NCBI GenBank assembly: GCA_016285415.1
Contig: JAEEQU010000002.1
Span: 1-33,782, forward strand
Source: Alphaproteobacteria bacterium
Lineage (GTDB): Bacteria; Pseudomonadota; Alphaproteobacteria; Rs-D84
Length of the DNA stretch: 33,782 nucleotides
Reading direction: 5' to 3'
Shown here: one piece after another, positions 17,001 through 25,273 of the stretch
Layout of the letters: each line of letters begins with the position of its first letter
How positions within the stretch are numbered: the first letter of the stretch is position 1
The notes under the pieces: model-generated
Database searches by the model: none
What the model was told of the DNA's origin: nothing
What the model saw: the letters and a program-made list of their open reading frames with translations, nothing else
Made by a program: the position numbers and the translations under genes

Positions 17001-18839
17001 ATGAAAATTAGAAATATTGCGATTATTGCGCACGTTGACCACGGGAAAACAACCTTGGTTGATAATATGTTGAAACAAGCGGGGACTTTCCGTGAAAACG
17101 AACGCGTAGAAGATCGCGTTATGGACAGTGGTGACATTGAACGCGAACGCGGAATTACCATATCTGCGAAGCCAACATCTATTTTGTGGAATGATTATAA
17201 AATTAACATCGTAGATACCCCTGGACACGCAGATTTTGGTGGCGAAGTAGAACGTATTTTATCCATGGTTGACGGTGTAGTGTTATTGGTGGACAGTGCC
17301 GAAGGCCCCCTGCCCCAGACCAAGTTCGTATTAAGCAAAGCGTTAAAATTAGGTCTACGTCCTATTGTTTGTATTAACAAAGTAGACCGGTCTGATGCCC
17401 GCCCTGATGAAGTTTTGTCCGAAACATTTGATTTATTTGATAAATTGGGTGCAGATGATGCACAACTTGATTTCCCATATCTTTACGCAGTTGGGCGTGA
17501 TGGATGGGCGGTCCGTAATTTAAATGATGAACACAAAGATTTAACCCCGCTGTTCCAACTTATTATTGATCACGTGCCAGCACCTGATTGTAATGGTTCG
17601 CGTTGTCAATTGAACGCGCCATTTACCATGCTTGCCACAACATTGGAATCAGACCCGTATGTTGGACGAATTCTGACCGGTAAAATTGAATCTGGAACTG
17701 TTCATGTTGGCCAGACGGTTAAAGCAATTAATATGAAAGGCGAATTCATAGAAAACGCCAAAATTACAAAAATTATTGAACATCGTGGAATTGAAAAAGT
17801 ATCACGCGAAAGCGCGTCTGCGGGCGATATTGTTGTTGTCGCTGGGTTTACCAAAGCGACTGTGGCAGACACATTGTGCGACCCATCGGTTACCGAACCA
17901 ATTCCGGCAATGCCAATTGATCCACCAACCCTGACCATGACGTTCTTTGTGAATACATCACCATTGGCTGGACAAAGTGGTAAAAAATTGACGTCACGTA
18001 TGATTGGTGAACGCCTGTTCAAAGAAGCAGAAACAAACATTGCTCTGCGCGTCACACAAAGTGAAAACAAAGAATCTTTCGAAGTATCGGGACGCGGCGA
18101 ATTGCAATTGGGTATTTTAATTGAAACCATGCGTCGTGAAGGTTTTGAACTGTCCGTATCACGTCCGCGCGTTGTTATGCATACCGGCGAAAACGGCGAA
18201 ATGCTGGAACCAATAGAAGAAGTCGTTGTTGATGTTGACGATGAATTCAGTGGTGTTGTTATTGAAAAAATGACAAAACGCAAAGCAACTATCACCGAAA
18301 TGAAGGCATCTGGCGGTGGCAAAACCCGCATCGTATTTTCGGCACCATCACGTGGACTGATTGGATATCTGTCTGAATTCAGAACCGATACACGTGGCAC
18401 TGGAATTATGAACCGCGTATTTGACCGTTACGATACATACCGCGGCCCAATTGTTCAATACCGGCCGGGCGTGCTGGTATCCATGGAGAAAGGAACCACC
18501 GCAACGTATGCATTGCATAATCTGGAACCACGCGGTGTATTGTTCGTCGGACCACAAACCGAAGTTTATTCGGGTATGATTATCGGTGAACACAGCAAAG
18601 AAAATGATTTGGAAGTAAACCCAATAAAAGGTAAAGAATTAACCAATGTCCGCAGTGTAACCGCCGATGAAAAATTATTCTTGGCCCCACCACGCAAAAT
18701 GTCATTGGAAGAAGCCCTGTCATACATCCAAGACGATGAATTAGTAGAGGTTACACCGGCAACAATACGTTTGCGTAAAAAAGAATTAGACAGTGGTAAA
18801 CGCAAAAAACTTGCCCGTGGCAAAGACGAAGTATTATAG
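17001..18839 (+). CDS. typA: Ribosome-associated GTPase TypA/BipA
   Basis: BipA is a translational GTPase related to EF-G that helps ribosome assembly and stress responses. The 612-residue product has G1 AHVDHGKTT, the switch region with RGITI, G3 DTPGHADFGGEVER and G4 NKVDR, then beta-barrel domain II and the two alpha/beta domains. The BipA-specific C-terminal domain includes FSAPSRGLIGYLSEF and a basic tail. Its size is the normal one for the family. An AGGG-type site lies upstream of the ATG. The glycan operon starts 43 bases after its stop from a separate promoter. Confidence 0.97.
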   Translation: MKIRNIAIIAHVDHGKTTLVDNMLKQAGTFRENERVEDRVMDSGDIERERGITISAKPTSILWNDYKINIVDTPGHADFGGEVERILSMVDGVVLLVDSAEGPLPQTKFVLSKALKLGLRPIVCINKVDRSDARPDEVLSETFDLFDKLGADDAQLDFPYLYAVGRDGWAVRNLNDEHKDLTPLFQLIIDHVPAPDCNGSRCQLNAPFTMLATTLESDPYVGRILTGKIESGTVHVGQTVKAINMKGEFIENAKITKIIEHRGIEKVSRESASAGDIVVVAGFTKATVADTLCDPSVTEPIPAMPIDPPTLTMTFFVNTSPLAGQSGKKLTSRMIGERLFKEAETNIALRVTQSENKESFEVSGRGELQLGILIETMRREGFELSVSRPRVVMHTGENGEMLEPIEEVVVDVDDEFSGVVIEKMTKRKATITEMKASGGGKTRIVFSAPSRGLIGYLSEFRTDTRGTGIMNRVFDRYDTYRGPIVQYRPGVLVSMEKGTTATYALHNLEPRGVLFVGPQTEVYSGMIIGEHSKENDLEVNPIKGKELTNVRSVTADEKLFLAPPRKMSLEEALSYIQDDELVEVTPATIRLRKKELDSGKRKKLARGKDEVL

Positions 18840-18846
18840 TCAATAC

Positions 18847-18875
18847 TTGCAAATTATGCATCAACCTTGTATAGT
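18847..18875 (+). promoter_or_regulatory. Promoter of the plus-strand glycan operon, probably leaderless
   Basis: TTGCAA (18847-18852) and TATAGT (18870-18875) are separated by 17 bases. The ATG is at 18883, only seven bases past the -10 element, so transcription should start at or one base from the start codon. No Shine-Dalgarno sequence is visible before that ATG, which agrees with a leaderless message. Confidence 0.5.
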
Positions 18876-18882
18876 TTGAACC

Positions 18883-19731
18883 ATGAATACCAAACGGTTA
18901 TTCTTGTTCGCAGGATACAGTGCAGACGGCATTGTTGATGATGCGTTGGTTTATTACGTCAAAACTTTAAATAATTTCGGCGATGTGATTTTATTCCTTG
19001 ATTGTAATTGCAAAAGTTCAGAACTTTCAAAATTAAAACCGTACTGCAAGTATGTTAATGCGACACGGCATGGCGAATACGACTTCGGTTCTTATAAACG
19101 CGGTTTTCAATATGCACGCGACAATAATTTACTTGGAAAATATGATTATGTATATATTGTGAACGATTCGGTATTCGGGCCATTGTTTGATATGTCAGAT
19201 ATAATATCCAAAATGGACACAATGGAATCGGATGCCTGTGGAATTGTTATTTCAAAACATAAAACGCACTCTTTTATGGAATCTTGGTTTGTGCGTTTAA
19301 ATAAAAAAATAGTTCTATCAGATTGGTTTGATGAATTTATATCAGGTGTTACGACACAGCCAACCAAAAATCGTGTTACCGTAAAATATGAACACGGTTT
19401 AAGCAAAATAATTAGTGAACATAATCTATCATGGGACGGCGTTTATATTTGCCATGGACGCTATACATACAATAATCCAAAAAAACTGTTTAAATTGGGT
19501 TGTCCATTTATTAAAAAGGCGTGCTTTACTCGCCACAATGGCGCACTGGGGTATGATATAAAATACATATTAAAAAAATCCGACCATGTCGCAGCAACCA
19601 AGATAAAAAATACAGCAAATCGTATTTATGGTAAAAATTATATGAATTGGTTTTTAACATCAAATCCAATAAAAATCTTGGCGCGCAAAATTGGTTATGC
19701 TATAAAGAAAATAAAGAACGGTAAGATATGA
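18883..19731 (+). CDS. RgpF-like rhamnan synthesis family protein
   Basis: The 282-residue product belongs to the group around rhamnan synthesis protein F, whose members act in surface polysaccharide assembly. Family-like features are the early VYYVKTLNNFGDVILFLDC segment, the GEYDFGSYKRGF motif at about 65-76, and YDYVYIVNDSVFGPL at about 90-104, where an Asp follows Asn in the position expected for nucleotide-sugar contact. The C-terminal third is basic, with Lys-rich helices, suggesting peripheral membrane contact. The gene overlaps the next by four bases (ATGA). It appears more AT-rich than typA beside it. The acceptor and sugar are unknown. Confidence 0.75.
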   Translation: MNTKRLFLFAGYSADGIVDDALVYYVKTLNNFGDVILFLDCNCKSSELSKLKPYCKYVNATRHGEYDFGSYKRGFQYARDNNLLGKYDYVYIVNDSVFGPLFDMSDIISKMDTMESDACGIVISKHKTHSFMESWFVRLNKKIVLSDWFDEFISGVTTQPTKNRVTVKYEHGLSKIISEHNLSWDGVYICHGRYTYNNPKKLFKLGCPFIKKACFTRHNGALGYDIKYILKKSDHVAATKIKNTANRIYGKNYMNWFLTSNPIKILARKIGYAIKKIKNGKI

Positions 19732-20564
19732 AAAATTTAAAACGTATTGCCGCAATAACAATGGCGCGAAATGATGAATTTTTTCTTTCGCGATGGGTGG
19801 AATATTATGGTGGTGAAATCGGCATTGAAAACCTATACATTATTTTAGATGGCACCGACCAGATCGCACCAAAAAATGCAAAGGGCGCAAATATTATCAA
19901 AATGCCACATACAGATATGTCGCGTGCGACGGGCGATAAATACCGCATTGGTAAAATATCTGAATTGGCATGTGACCTGTTTAATAAATATGACATTGTT
20001 ATCGGATGCGATTCGGACGAATTTCTAATTGTTGATCCGAATACAAGGAAAACATTATCTGAATATTTATCAAACCTTAAATATTCTACAACTGTATCGG
20101 GATTGGGATTAGATGTTGGACAAAATTTATCCAAAGAAAAAAAATTAAATACAAAAAAACCAATGCTTGTGCAACGCTCGTATGCCCTGCTCTCTACACG
20201 ATACACAAAACCCGTTGTCTTATTTAAACCTGCCCACTGGGGCAGCGGTTTCCACCGCGTAAAACACCATAATTTTCATATTGATAAAAATTTATATCTT
20301 CTGCACTTTGGTGCGGTTGATATGGAAATGCTGGTATCCAAGGCACAAAAGAGAGGGCCTGATTGGGTAAACCATCTGCGCCGTCGTGGTAATGGGACAA
20401 TAAATTTGGTCACAAACAAAACACCGCATGGGGAAAGATATATAAAAATTGCCCGCATAATGCAACGTATATGTCGGCCGATTTATGCGATTGGTAAACC
20501 ATGCATGATTGGGATAAAATGGGTTGTAAAAATTCCAACACGTTTTAGAAAGTCGGGGGTATAA
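19728..20564 (+). CDS. Glycosyltransferase family 2-like protein (Glyco_tranf_2_4 type)
   Basis: The 278-residue product opens with IAAITMARNDEFFLSRWVEYY, the pattern of single-domain transferases that begin with a short strand and an Asn-Asp/Glu pair. A DSDEF motif follows at about 95-99, matching the metal- and nucleotide-binding DxD. A central His-rich region (SGFHRVKHHNFHID) and HFGAVDMEML resemble the acceptor-side conserved segments of these families. The C-terminus has a hydrophobic, basic stretch (about 240-270) likely to sit on the inner membrane. It is translationally coupled to the gene before it and ends one base before the Stealth gene. The donor sugar cannot be read from sequence. 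Confidence 0.72.
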   Translation: MKNLKRIAAITMARNDEFFLSRWVEYYGGEIGIENLYIILDGTDQIAPKNAKGANIIKMPHTDMSRATGDKYRIGKISELACDLFNKYDIVIGCDSDEFLIVDPNTRKTLSEYLSNLKYSTTVSGLGLDVGQNLSKEKKLNTKKPMLVQRSYALLSTRYTKPVVLFKPAHWGSGFHRVKHHNFHIDKNLYLLHFGAVDMEMLVSKAQKRGPDWVNHLRRRGNGTINLVTNKTPHGERYIKIARIMQRICRPIYAIGKPCMIGIKWVVKIPTRFRKSGV

Positions 20565-20565
20565 C

Positions 20566-21579
20566 ATGGGCACACCCAAAAAGATAGACATTGTTTATAG
20601 ATGGGTAGATGGGTCAGATAAAAAATGGCAGGCCGAAAAAGATAAATGGTATAAAAAAATAACCGGCAAAACCCCAATATATAAAGGTTCTGCAACAACC
20701 GAACGTTTCCGCAATAATGACGAATTAAAATATTCACTGCGTTCGGTCGCAGAATGTGCGCCATGGATTAATCATATTTATATCATAACTGGATTTAACC
20801 AGGTTCCAAAATGGCTAAACACGAAACACCCAAAAATAACCATCGTTTCACACGAAGAAATTATGCCAGCGGATGCCCTGCCAACATTTAATTCAACCGC
20901 CATTGAAATGTGTATTCCAAACATCAAAAATTTGTCTGAACATTTTATTCAAATGGCTGACGACATGTTTTTTAATAAACCGGTTAAACCAAGTTTTTTC
21001 TATGACCGCCTTGGACGTGCCAAGGTAAGTTATAATGCATGGTTACATCATCCAAAAAATATTGATAATTGGTTGGCAAAATCAGACGGATGGACAAGGC
21101 GTCTTATACTCGCAGAAATGAAACTCAAAGAACTGTTTGGCAAAAATGTTTTCTTTGCCCGTCCATCACATGGAATTGACCCATATCTAAAATCTGCATG
21201 GTTGGAATATCGTAATCATCCAAAAATGAAACCATTAATTGATAAACAAATTTACAATAAATTCCGCAGTGAATCTGAATTTCCATGTTGGATGTTTTGC
21301 CTATATGCGTTCGTAACAAACCGTGCGGTTCTATATCATTCACGGGCACGCAAATATGGACACCGTAAAATCATAAACTTTATTTATAACATATTGCATT
21401 TCAGACGTATTCGCAGATCTAATATTGTATGTGAAAATGTCGTTCTTGCCCAAAAGGCCATTGCAACGGCGACAACATTTTGCATAAATGACGGGCCAAA
21501 CAATACCCCGGAAATATTACAACAAAACACCGATTTTTTGGAAAAGCGTTTTCCGAATAAATCACCATTTGAAAAATAA
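20566..21579 (+). CDS. Stealth-family sugar-phosphate transferase
   Basis: Stealth proteins are hexose-1-phosphoryl transferases that build phosphate-linked capsule polymers and are also found in eukaryotic GlcNAc-phosphotransferase. The 337-residue product shows the conserved regions in order: CR1 IDIVYRWVDGSD at about 6-17; CR2 with RFRNNDELKYSLRSV, PTFNSTAIE and FIQMADDMFF; CR3-like KFRSESEF; and CR4 at the C-terminus with CINDGPNN and FLEKRFPNKSPFE. Arg and Asp residues in CR1 and CR2 that the family keeps are present. It is the third gene of the operon. Its stop is one base from the stop of the converging NUDIX gene. Confidence 0.9.
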   Translation: MGTPKKIDIVYRWVDGSDKKWQAEKDKWYKKITGKTPIYKGSATTERFRNNDELKYSLRSVAECAPWINHIYIITGFNQVPKWLNTKHPKITIVSHEEIMPADALPTFNSTAIEMCIPNIKNLSEHFIQMADDMFFNKPVKPSFFYDRLGRAKVSYNAWLHHPKNIDNWLAKSDGWTRRLILAEMKLKELFGKNVFFARPSHGIDPYLKSAWLEYRNHPKMKPLIDKQIYNKFRSESEFPCWMFCLYAFVTNRAVLYHSRARKYGHRKIINFIYNILHFRRIRRSNIVCENVVLAQKAIATATTFCINDGPNNTPEILQQNTDFLEKRFPNKSPFEK

Positions 21580-21580
21580 T

Positions 21581-22195
21581 TTATTGTTTTTTGAATCGGT
21601 CGCAAACAAATTTCAATTGTCGACCGTATTTCAGTATTGCAATTTCACCATTGCATAATAAAAACTTGTCTGGGGTTATAACAATTTCACGCATACCATC
21701 ATTAGTAAATAATGTACCATTAACTGTATCACATTTACCCAAGAACAAATTCAATGTATCGCCCGCATTTAGCCGTACAGCCCCTGAAACCTCAACCCCA
21801 TCAAAATGAAATTTTAAATTATCGGCATCAACACAGCACATATAAACATTGGCAAACACATTGTCTTGTTTTTTCACACCATTTTTTTCACTGGCCATTG
21901 TCCAAACATCAACCGCCAATAATTCCTTTTTGGTGGTATCAATGGTATAACCAACCTCTTCCATTATTTCACGACGCAATGCATCATCTATTGTTTCGCT
22001 ACTCTGCACATGCCCAGACGCCGTCGTATACAGCGTTCCTGTATCTGTCCTGATTTGGAAATATATATTTCCATTTTCATCATACAACCAACAATGCACT
22101 GTTTTATGCCACAAACCATTTTTATGAACATTTTCGCGCGATTCAACACCAATAAAGTTCATATCTTTATCATAAAAATCCAGCATTTCGGACAT
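21581..22195 (-). CDS. NUDIX hydrolase, IPP-isomerase-like
   Basis: NUDIX enzymes act on nucleoside diphosphates linked to another group. The 204-residue product has a complete NUDIX box at about residues 61-83 (G-x5-E-x7-RE-U-xEE-x-GU), with REIMEEVGY as core. The N-terminal part (GLWHKTVHCWLYDENGNIYFQ) resembles the isopentenyl-diphosphate isomerase-like subgroup, though the isomerase role is not shown. A C-terminal extension of about 90 residues is rich in strands. I chose ATG at 22193-22195 behind GGGAA; a TTG at 22207 would add four residues and overlap the GT2 gene. It is the last gene of the minus glycan operon, one base after the preceding stop. Confidence 0.85.
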   Translation of the reverse strand: MSEMLDFYDKDMNFIGVESRENVHKNGLWHKTVHCWLYDENGNIYFQIRTDTGTLYTTASGHVQSSETIDDALRREIMEEVGYTIDTTKKELLAVDVWTMASEKNGVKKQDNVFANVYMCCVDADNLKFHFDGVEVSGAVRLNAGDTLNLFLGKCDTVNGTLFTNDGMREIVITPDKFLLCNGEIAILKYGRQLKFVCDRFKKQ

Positions 22196-22196
22196 A

Positions 22197-23213
22197 TTAT
22201 TTCCCAATAAATTTCAAAACACGTTTTGCCAATTCACGACGTGATGCCGGCGGATTGTCTAATACACCCAATTTATATAAATCTGTAAAAGATTGTTTTG
22301 CGATTTTTAATTCTTCAGCCGTCTTTAAATACTTAATCTTGCGGAATGCCCAATTCACAAAAAACCATAAAAAGTTTTTAGACCATAATTCCATTTGATG
22401 CGAATCTGCTTGGTCATTATACAAAACAAAAGAATCTTTGATACCTGTAATTAAACTCTGCATAATACGCAATTGTTTGGCCGATAATACAATGCCACCA
22501 AAATTTGGAATATAATAATATAATGGCAATGGCATAATCGTAACACGTGGATTACGTAACATAACACGCGACCACCATGGAAAATCTTCAAATAAAATAC
22601 CCTTAATAAATGGAATATCTGCTATTAAACTGCGCCGATAAAGGTTTTTCCAAACCTGACAATGTTTAATCAGCCATTTACGATTTTTGTTAAACGCGTT
22701 ATGCGCACCATCTGTTGCATATTCATAAACATCGTCCGTTGTACGTGTTTTTATTTTGTTTAATTTATACCTTTTCTTGATACCCAATGGCACGACATTG
22801 TCGGTATCCAACCCCAGTTTATGATACACCATCAATTGTGGACGATAAAAACGATCATATGTAAACGAAACTATATCTGAATCATCGCGCACCGCCATCG
22901 CATACGCCAATTCCATTGTTTGCGGGTGAATAAAATCGTCACTATCCAGATACATTATATATTCACCTTTGGCATACGGCATGCCCGCATTACGCGCATC
23001 AGACAGCCCCCCATTTTCCTTGTGCACAACAATAAATCGTTTATCACGTGCAGCGTATTCTTCGGCAATTTCACCAGATTTATCAGGCGAACCATCATCA
23101 ACACAAATTGCTGTCCAATCTTTAAAGGTCTGGTTTAACACACTGTCCAAACAACGACGCAGGTATTTTTCAACCCCATACATTGGGATAATAATTGATA
23201 TTTTTGGCACCAT
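22197..23213 (-). CDS. Glycosyltransferase family 2
   Basis: This 338-residue GT-A fold enzyme has the hallmark opening ISIIIPMYGVEKYLRRCLDSVLNQTF, the nucleotide-binding VDDGSPD at about 39-45, GLSDARNAGM, and the metal-binding DSDD at about 94-97. A catalytic-base region FEDFPWW follows at about 200. The C-terminal third is helical, without clear membrane helices. Such enzymes transfer single sugars to LPS, capsule or teichoic-type acceptors; the donor cannot be read. It follows the Caps_synth-type gene by nine bases. Confidence 0.92.
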   Translation of the reverse strand: MVPKISIIIPMYGVEKYLRRCLDSVLNQTFKDWTAICVDDGSPDKSGEIAEEYAARDKRFIVVHKENGGLSDARNAGMPYAKGEYIMYLDSDDFIHPQTMELAYAMAVRDDSDIVSFTYDRFYRPQLMVYHKLGLDTDNVVPLGIKKRYKLNKIKTRTTDDVYEYATDGAHNAFNKNRKWLIKHCQVWKNLYRRSLIADIPFIKGILFEDFPWWSRVMLRNPRVTIMPLPLYYYIPNFGGIVLSAKQLRIMQSLITGIKDSFVLYNDQADSHQMELWSKNFLWFFVNWAFRKIKYLKTAEELKIAKQSFTDLYKLGVLDNPPASRRELAKRVLKFIGK

Positions 23214-23222
23214 AATTTTGTC

Positions 23223-24128
23223 CTACATTTTATTGACCATTTCGTCCGCAAATGTCCCCGGTACAATATTTTTAACCCACGGACTATTATAAGTTGTCTT
23301 TTGAAAGAACGATTCTGATGTTATACGGTCAAAAATTTCTTGGTCAAAAGGTTTATCACCGTATGCCCACCACAACGCATGCGTTGGATCTTGGTCAACA
23401 TGTGGCATTTTTGCGAAATATTTTATGGCACGCGGATCATTTTGCACCAATGTCTTAAATAATAATTGATGCATAAAATAATCAAACGCATGATTTTCAT
23501 GCATCCAAAAATCAATTATCATTGCACGCCACGCATCCAGCAAGTATGCACCTTTGCGTGCACGAATAAAACAGTTTTGCATATAACTGTACGGACTGCC
23601 TACATTTTGCCCGGCCATATATACAAAGAAATCTTGTTCTATAATCCAATCTTGAATTGGGCCTGTTGCAAACCCAGTTGAATCCAACCAAATTCCGCCA
23701 TGCTCGTATAACAATTCTACACGACAAATATCGGCAAAATGTGCATGCTTAATTTTCCCAGCACGACGCTTTGCCATAATTTCTTCGGGCAATGTTATGT
23801 AATCAAAAACTGTATTTTCATCTAATACAACCAGTTCTTGTTTGCAGTGTTTTCTGACACTGCGAAAACACGCCTTGACTAATGGTGGCGCCTTTTCTTC
23901 ACCCTGCAACCAAAGCGTAAATATCTTTTCATTTTTATCATTATTTACAACTTTGCGTTCTGGAATTTTTGCCGCTGCAGGTAAATACCTTTTGAAATAA
24001 CGGGGGATAACATTTGCCAAAATATCACTGCGAACCTGTCTTCTTTTTTCGCGTGAACGCCAAAACCAATTCAACACATGTCCACGCAAAATTATATCTG
24101 ATAATGCCAGTATTCTGCCAAGACTCAT
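23223..24128 (-). CDS. Capsular polysaccharide synthesis protein (Caps_synth / GT32-like)
   Basis: The 301-residue product matches the family of capsular synthesis transferases related to OCH1-type mannosyltransferases. Key segments are IFTLWLQGEEKAPPLVKAC at about 68-86, AHFADICRVELLYEHGGIWLDSTG at about 129-152 (the GGIWLDS is the DxD-like core), and NCFIRARKGA. The basic N-terminal 45 residues contain a hydrophobic patch and may hold it at the membrane. The gene starts 21 bases after recA with an AGGGGGA site, so it may be read through from recA. There is no obvious terminator between them. Confidence 0.85.
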   Translation of the reverse strand: MSLGRILALSDIILRGHVLNWFWRSREKRRQVRSDILANVIPRYFKRYLPAAAKIPERKVVNNDKNEKIFTLWLQGEEKAPPLVKACFRSVRKHCKQELVVLDENTVFDYITLPEEIMAKRRAGKIKHAHFADICRVELLYEHGGIWLDSTGFATGPIQDWIIEQDFFVYMAGQNVGSPYSYMQNCFIRARKGAYLLDAWRAMIIDFWMHENHAFDYFMHQLLFKTLVQNDPRAIKYFAKMPHVDQDPTHALWWAYGDKPFDQEIFDRITSESFFQKTTYNSPWVKNIVPGTFADEMVNKM

Positions 24129-24149
24129 GTTTCCCCCTTTTATTTAGGT

Positions 24150-25220
24150 TTATTCTTCTGAAACCGATTCGCCTTCGTCATCAACTGGGGAACCGATTGT
24201 CATTTCTTCGGCAATACCATTTGCCCGCGACATAATCTTATCAAGCAATTCTTGCTGTGCTTCGGGATGGTCTTTTAACCATTGGCGTGCGTTTGCTTCG
24301 CCCTGCCCTATGCGTTCATCGTTATAGGAATAAAAACTGCCTGCCTTATCAATGAAATTGTATTTAACACCCATATCTAAAATTTCACTGATACGGGAAA
24401 TGCCTTCGCCGTACATAATTTTGAAATCAACTGTACGGAACGGTGGTGCGACCTTGTTTTTAACAATTTTAACACGCGTTTCATTTCCGATAATATTTTC
24501 TTTATCTTTGATTGCCCCAGTACGACGAATATCCAACCGAACGGATGCATAGAACTTTAACGCATTACCACCCGATGTTGTTTCTGGGTTTCCAAACATA
24601 ACACCAATTTTCATACGAATCTGGTTAATAAAGATAAGCAATGTATTACTGCGTGAAACACTGCCTGCTAATTTTTTCAATGATTGGCTCATCAAACGAG
24701 CGGTCGTTCCCATAAATGTATCACCGATATTACCTTCTAATTCGGCCTTGGGTACCAATGCCGCAACAGAATCAACAACCACGACATCAACCGCACCTGA
24801 TTTAATCAAGGTGTCTGCGATTTCCAATGCCTGTTCGCCCGAATCGGGTTGCGAGATAATAAGGTTTGCAACATCAACACCCAACTTTTTTGCATAACTT
24901 GGATCCAGCGCATTTTCCGCATCAATATACGCACATGTGCCACCCTTCTTTTGTGCTTCGGCAACCGCATGCAATGCAAGTGTTGTCTTACCAGAACTTT
25001 CTGGACCGTATATTTCAACGATACGGCCACGTGGGTAACCACCGATTCCCAATGCGATATCTAATCCCAATGAACCCGAAGATATTGCTTCTATGCTCTG
25101 CTGGGAACCATCACCCATTTTCATAATTGCTTCTTTACCGAATTGTTTTTGAATTTGCGCCAACGCTGATTCCAGTGCAGGATTTTTTGCACCCGTTGTT
25201 GCGACTTCTTTCTTTGCCAT
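24150..25220 (-). CDS. recA: Recombinase RecA
   Basis: RecA forms filaments on single-stranded DNA, drives strand exchange and triggers LexA self-cleavage. The 356-residue product has Walker A GPESSGKT at 72-79, Walker B VVVVD ending at 150, the FINQIRMKIGVMFGNPETT L2 region, and a typical acidic C-terminus. Numbering runs six ahead of E. coli RecA. Two near-invariant His residues differ: the residue after catalytic Glu102 is Asn103 (E. coli His97), and the L1 loop has Phe169 where E. coli has His163, inside GDTFMGTTAR. Other core motifs look intact, so function is likely kept. The start has AAAGGGG upstream and a TTGCAA-type promoter. Confidence 0.97.
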   Translation of the reverse strand: MAKKEVATTGAKNPALESALAQIQKQFGKEAIMKMGDGSQQSIEAISSGSLGLDIALGIGGYPRGRIVEIYGPESSGKTTLALHAVAEAQKKGGTCAYIDAENALDPSYAKKLGVDVANLIISQPDSGEQALEIADTLIKSGAVDVVVVDSVAALVPKAELEGNIGDTFMGTTARLMSQSLKKLAGSVSRSNTLLIFINQIRMKIGVMFGNPETTSGGNALKFYASVRLDIRRTGAIKDKENIIGNETRVKIVKNKVAPPFRTVDFKIMYGEGISRISEILDMGVKYNFIDKAGSFYSYNDERIGQGEANARQWLKDHPEAQQELLDKIMSRANGIAEEMTIGSPVDDEGESVSEE

Positions 25221-25244
25221 AAATAACCCCTTTCTTACACGGCT

Positions 25245-25273
25245 ATACTACAAAGAAAAAAGGTTACTTGCAA
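25245..25273 (-). promoter_or_regulatory. recA promoter
   Basis: On the minus strand TTGCAA (25268-25273) and TAGTAT (25245-25250) are separated by 17 bases. TTGCAA abuts the stop codon of the upstream MFS gene. I see no GTTC-N7-GTTC box, the usual alphaproteobacterial LexA site, in this gap. Confidence 0.45.

Noticed and set aside
24129..24149. Possible terminator between recA and the Caps_synth gene
   Set aside because: The 21-base gap has only a ribosome site and no hairpin.
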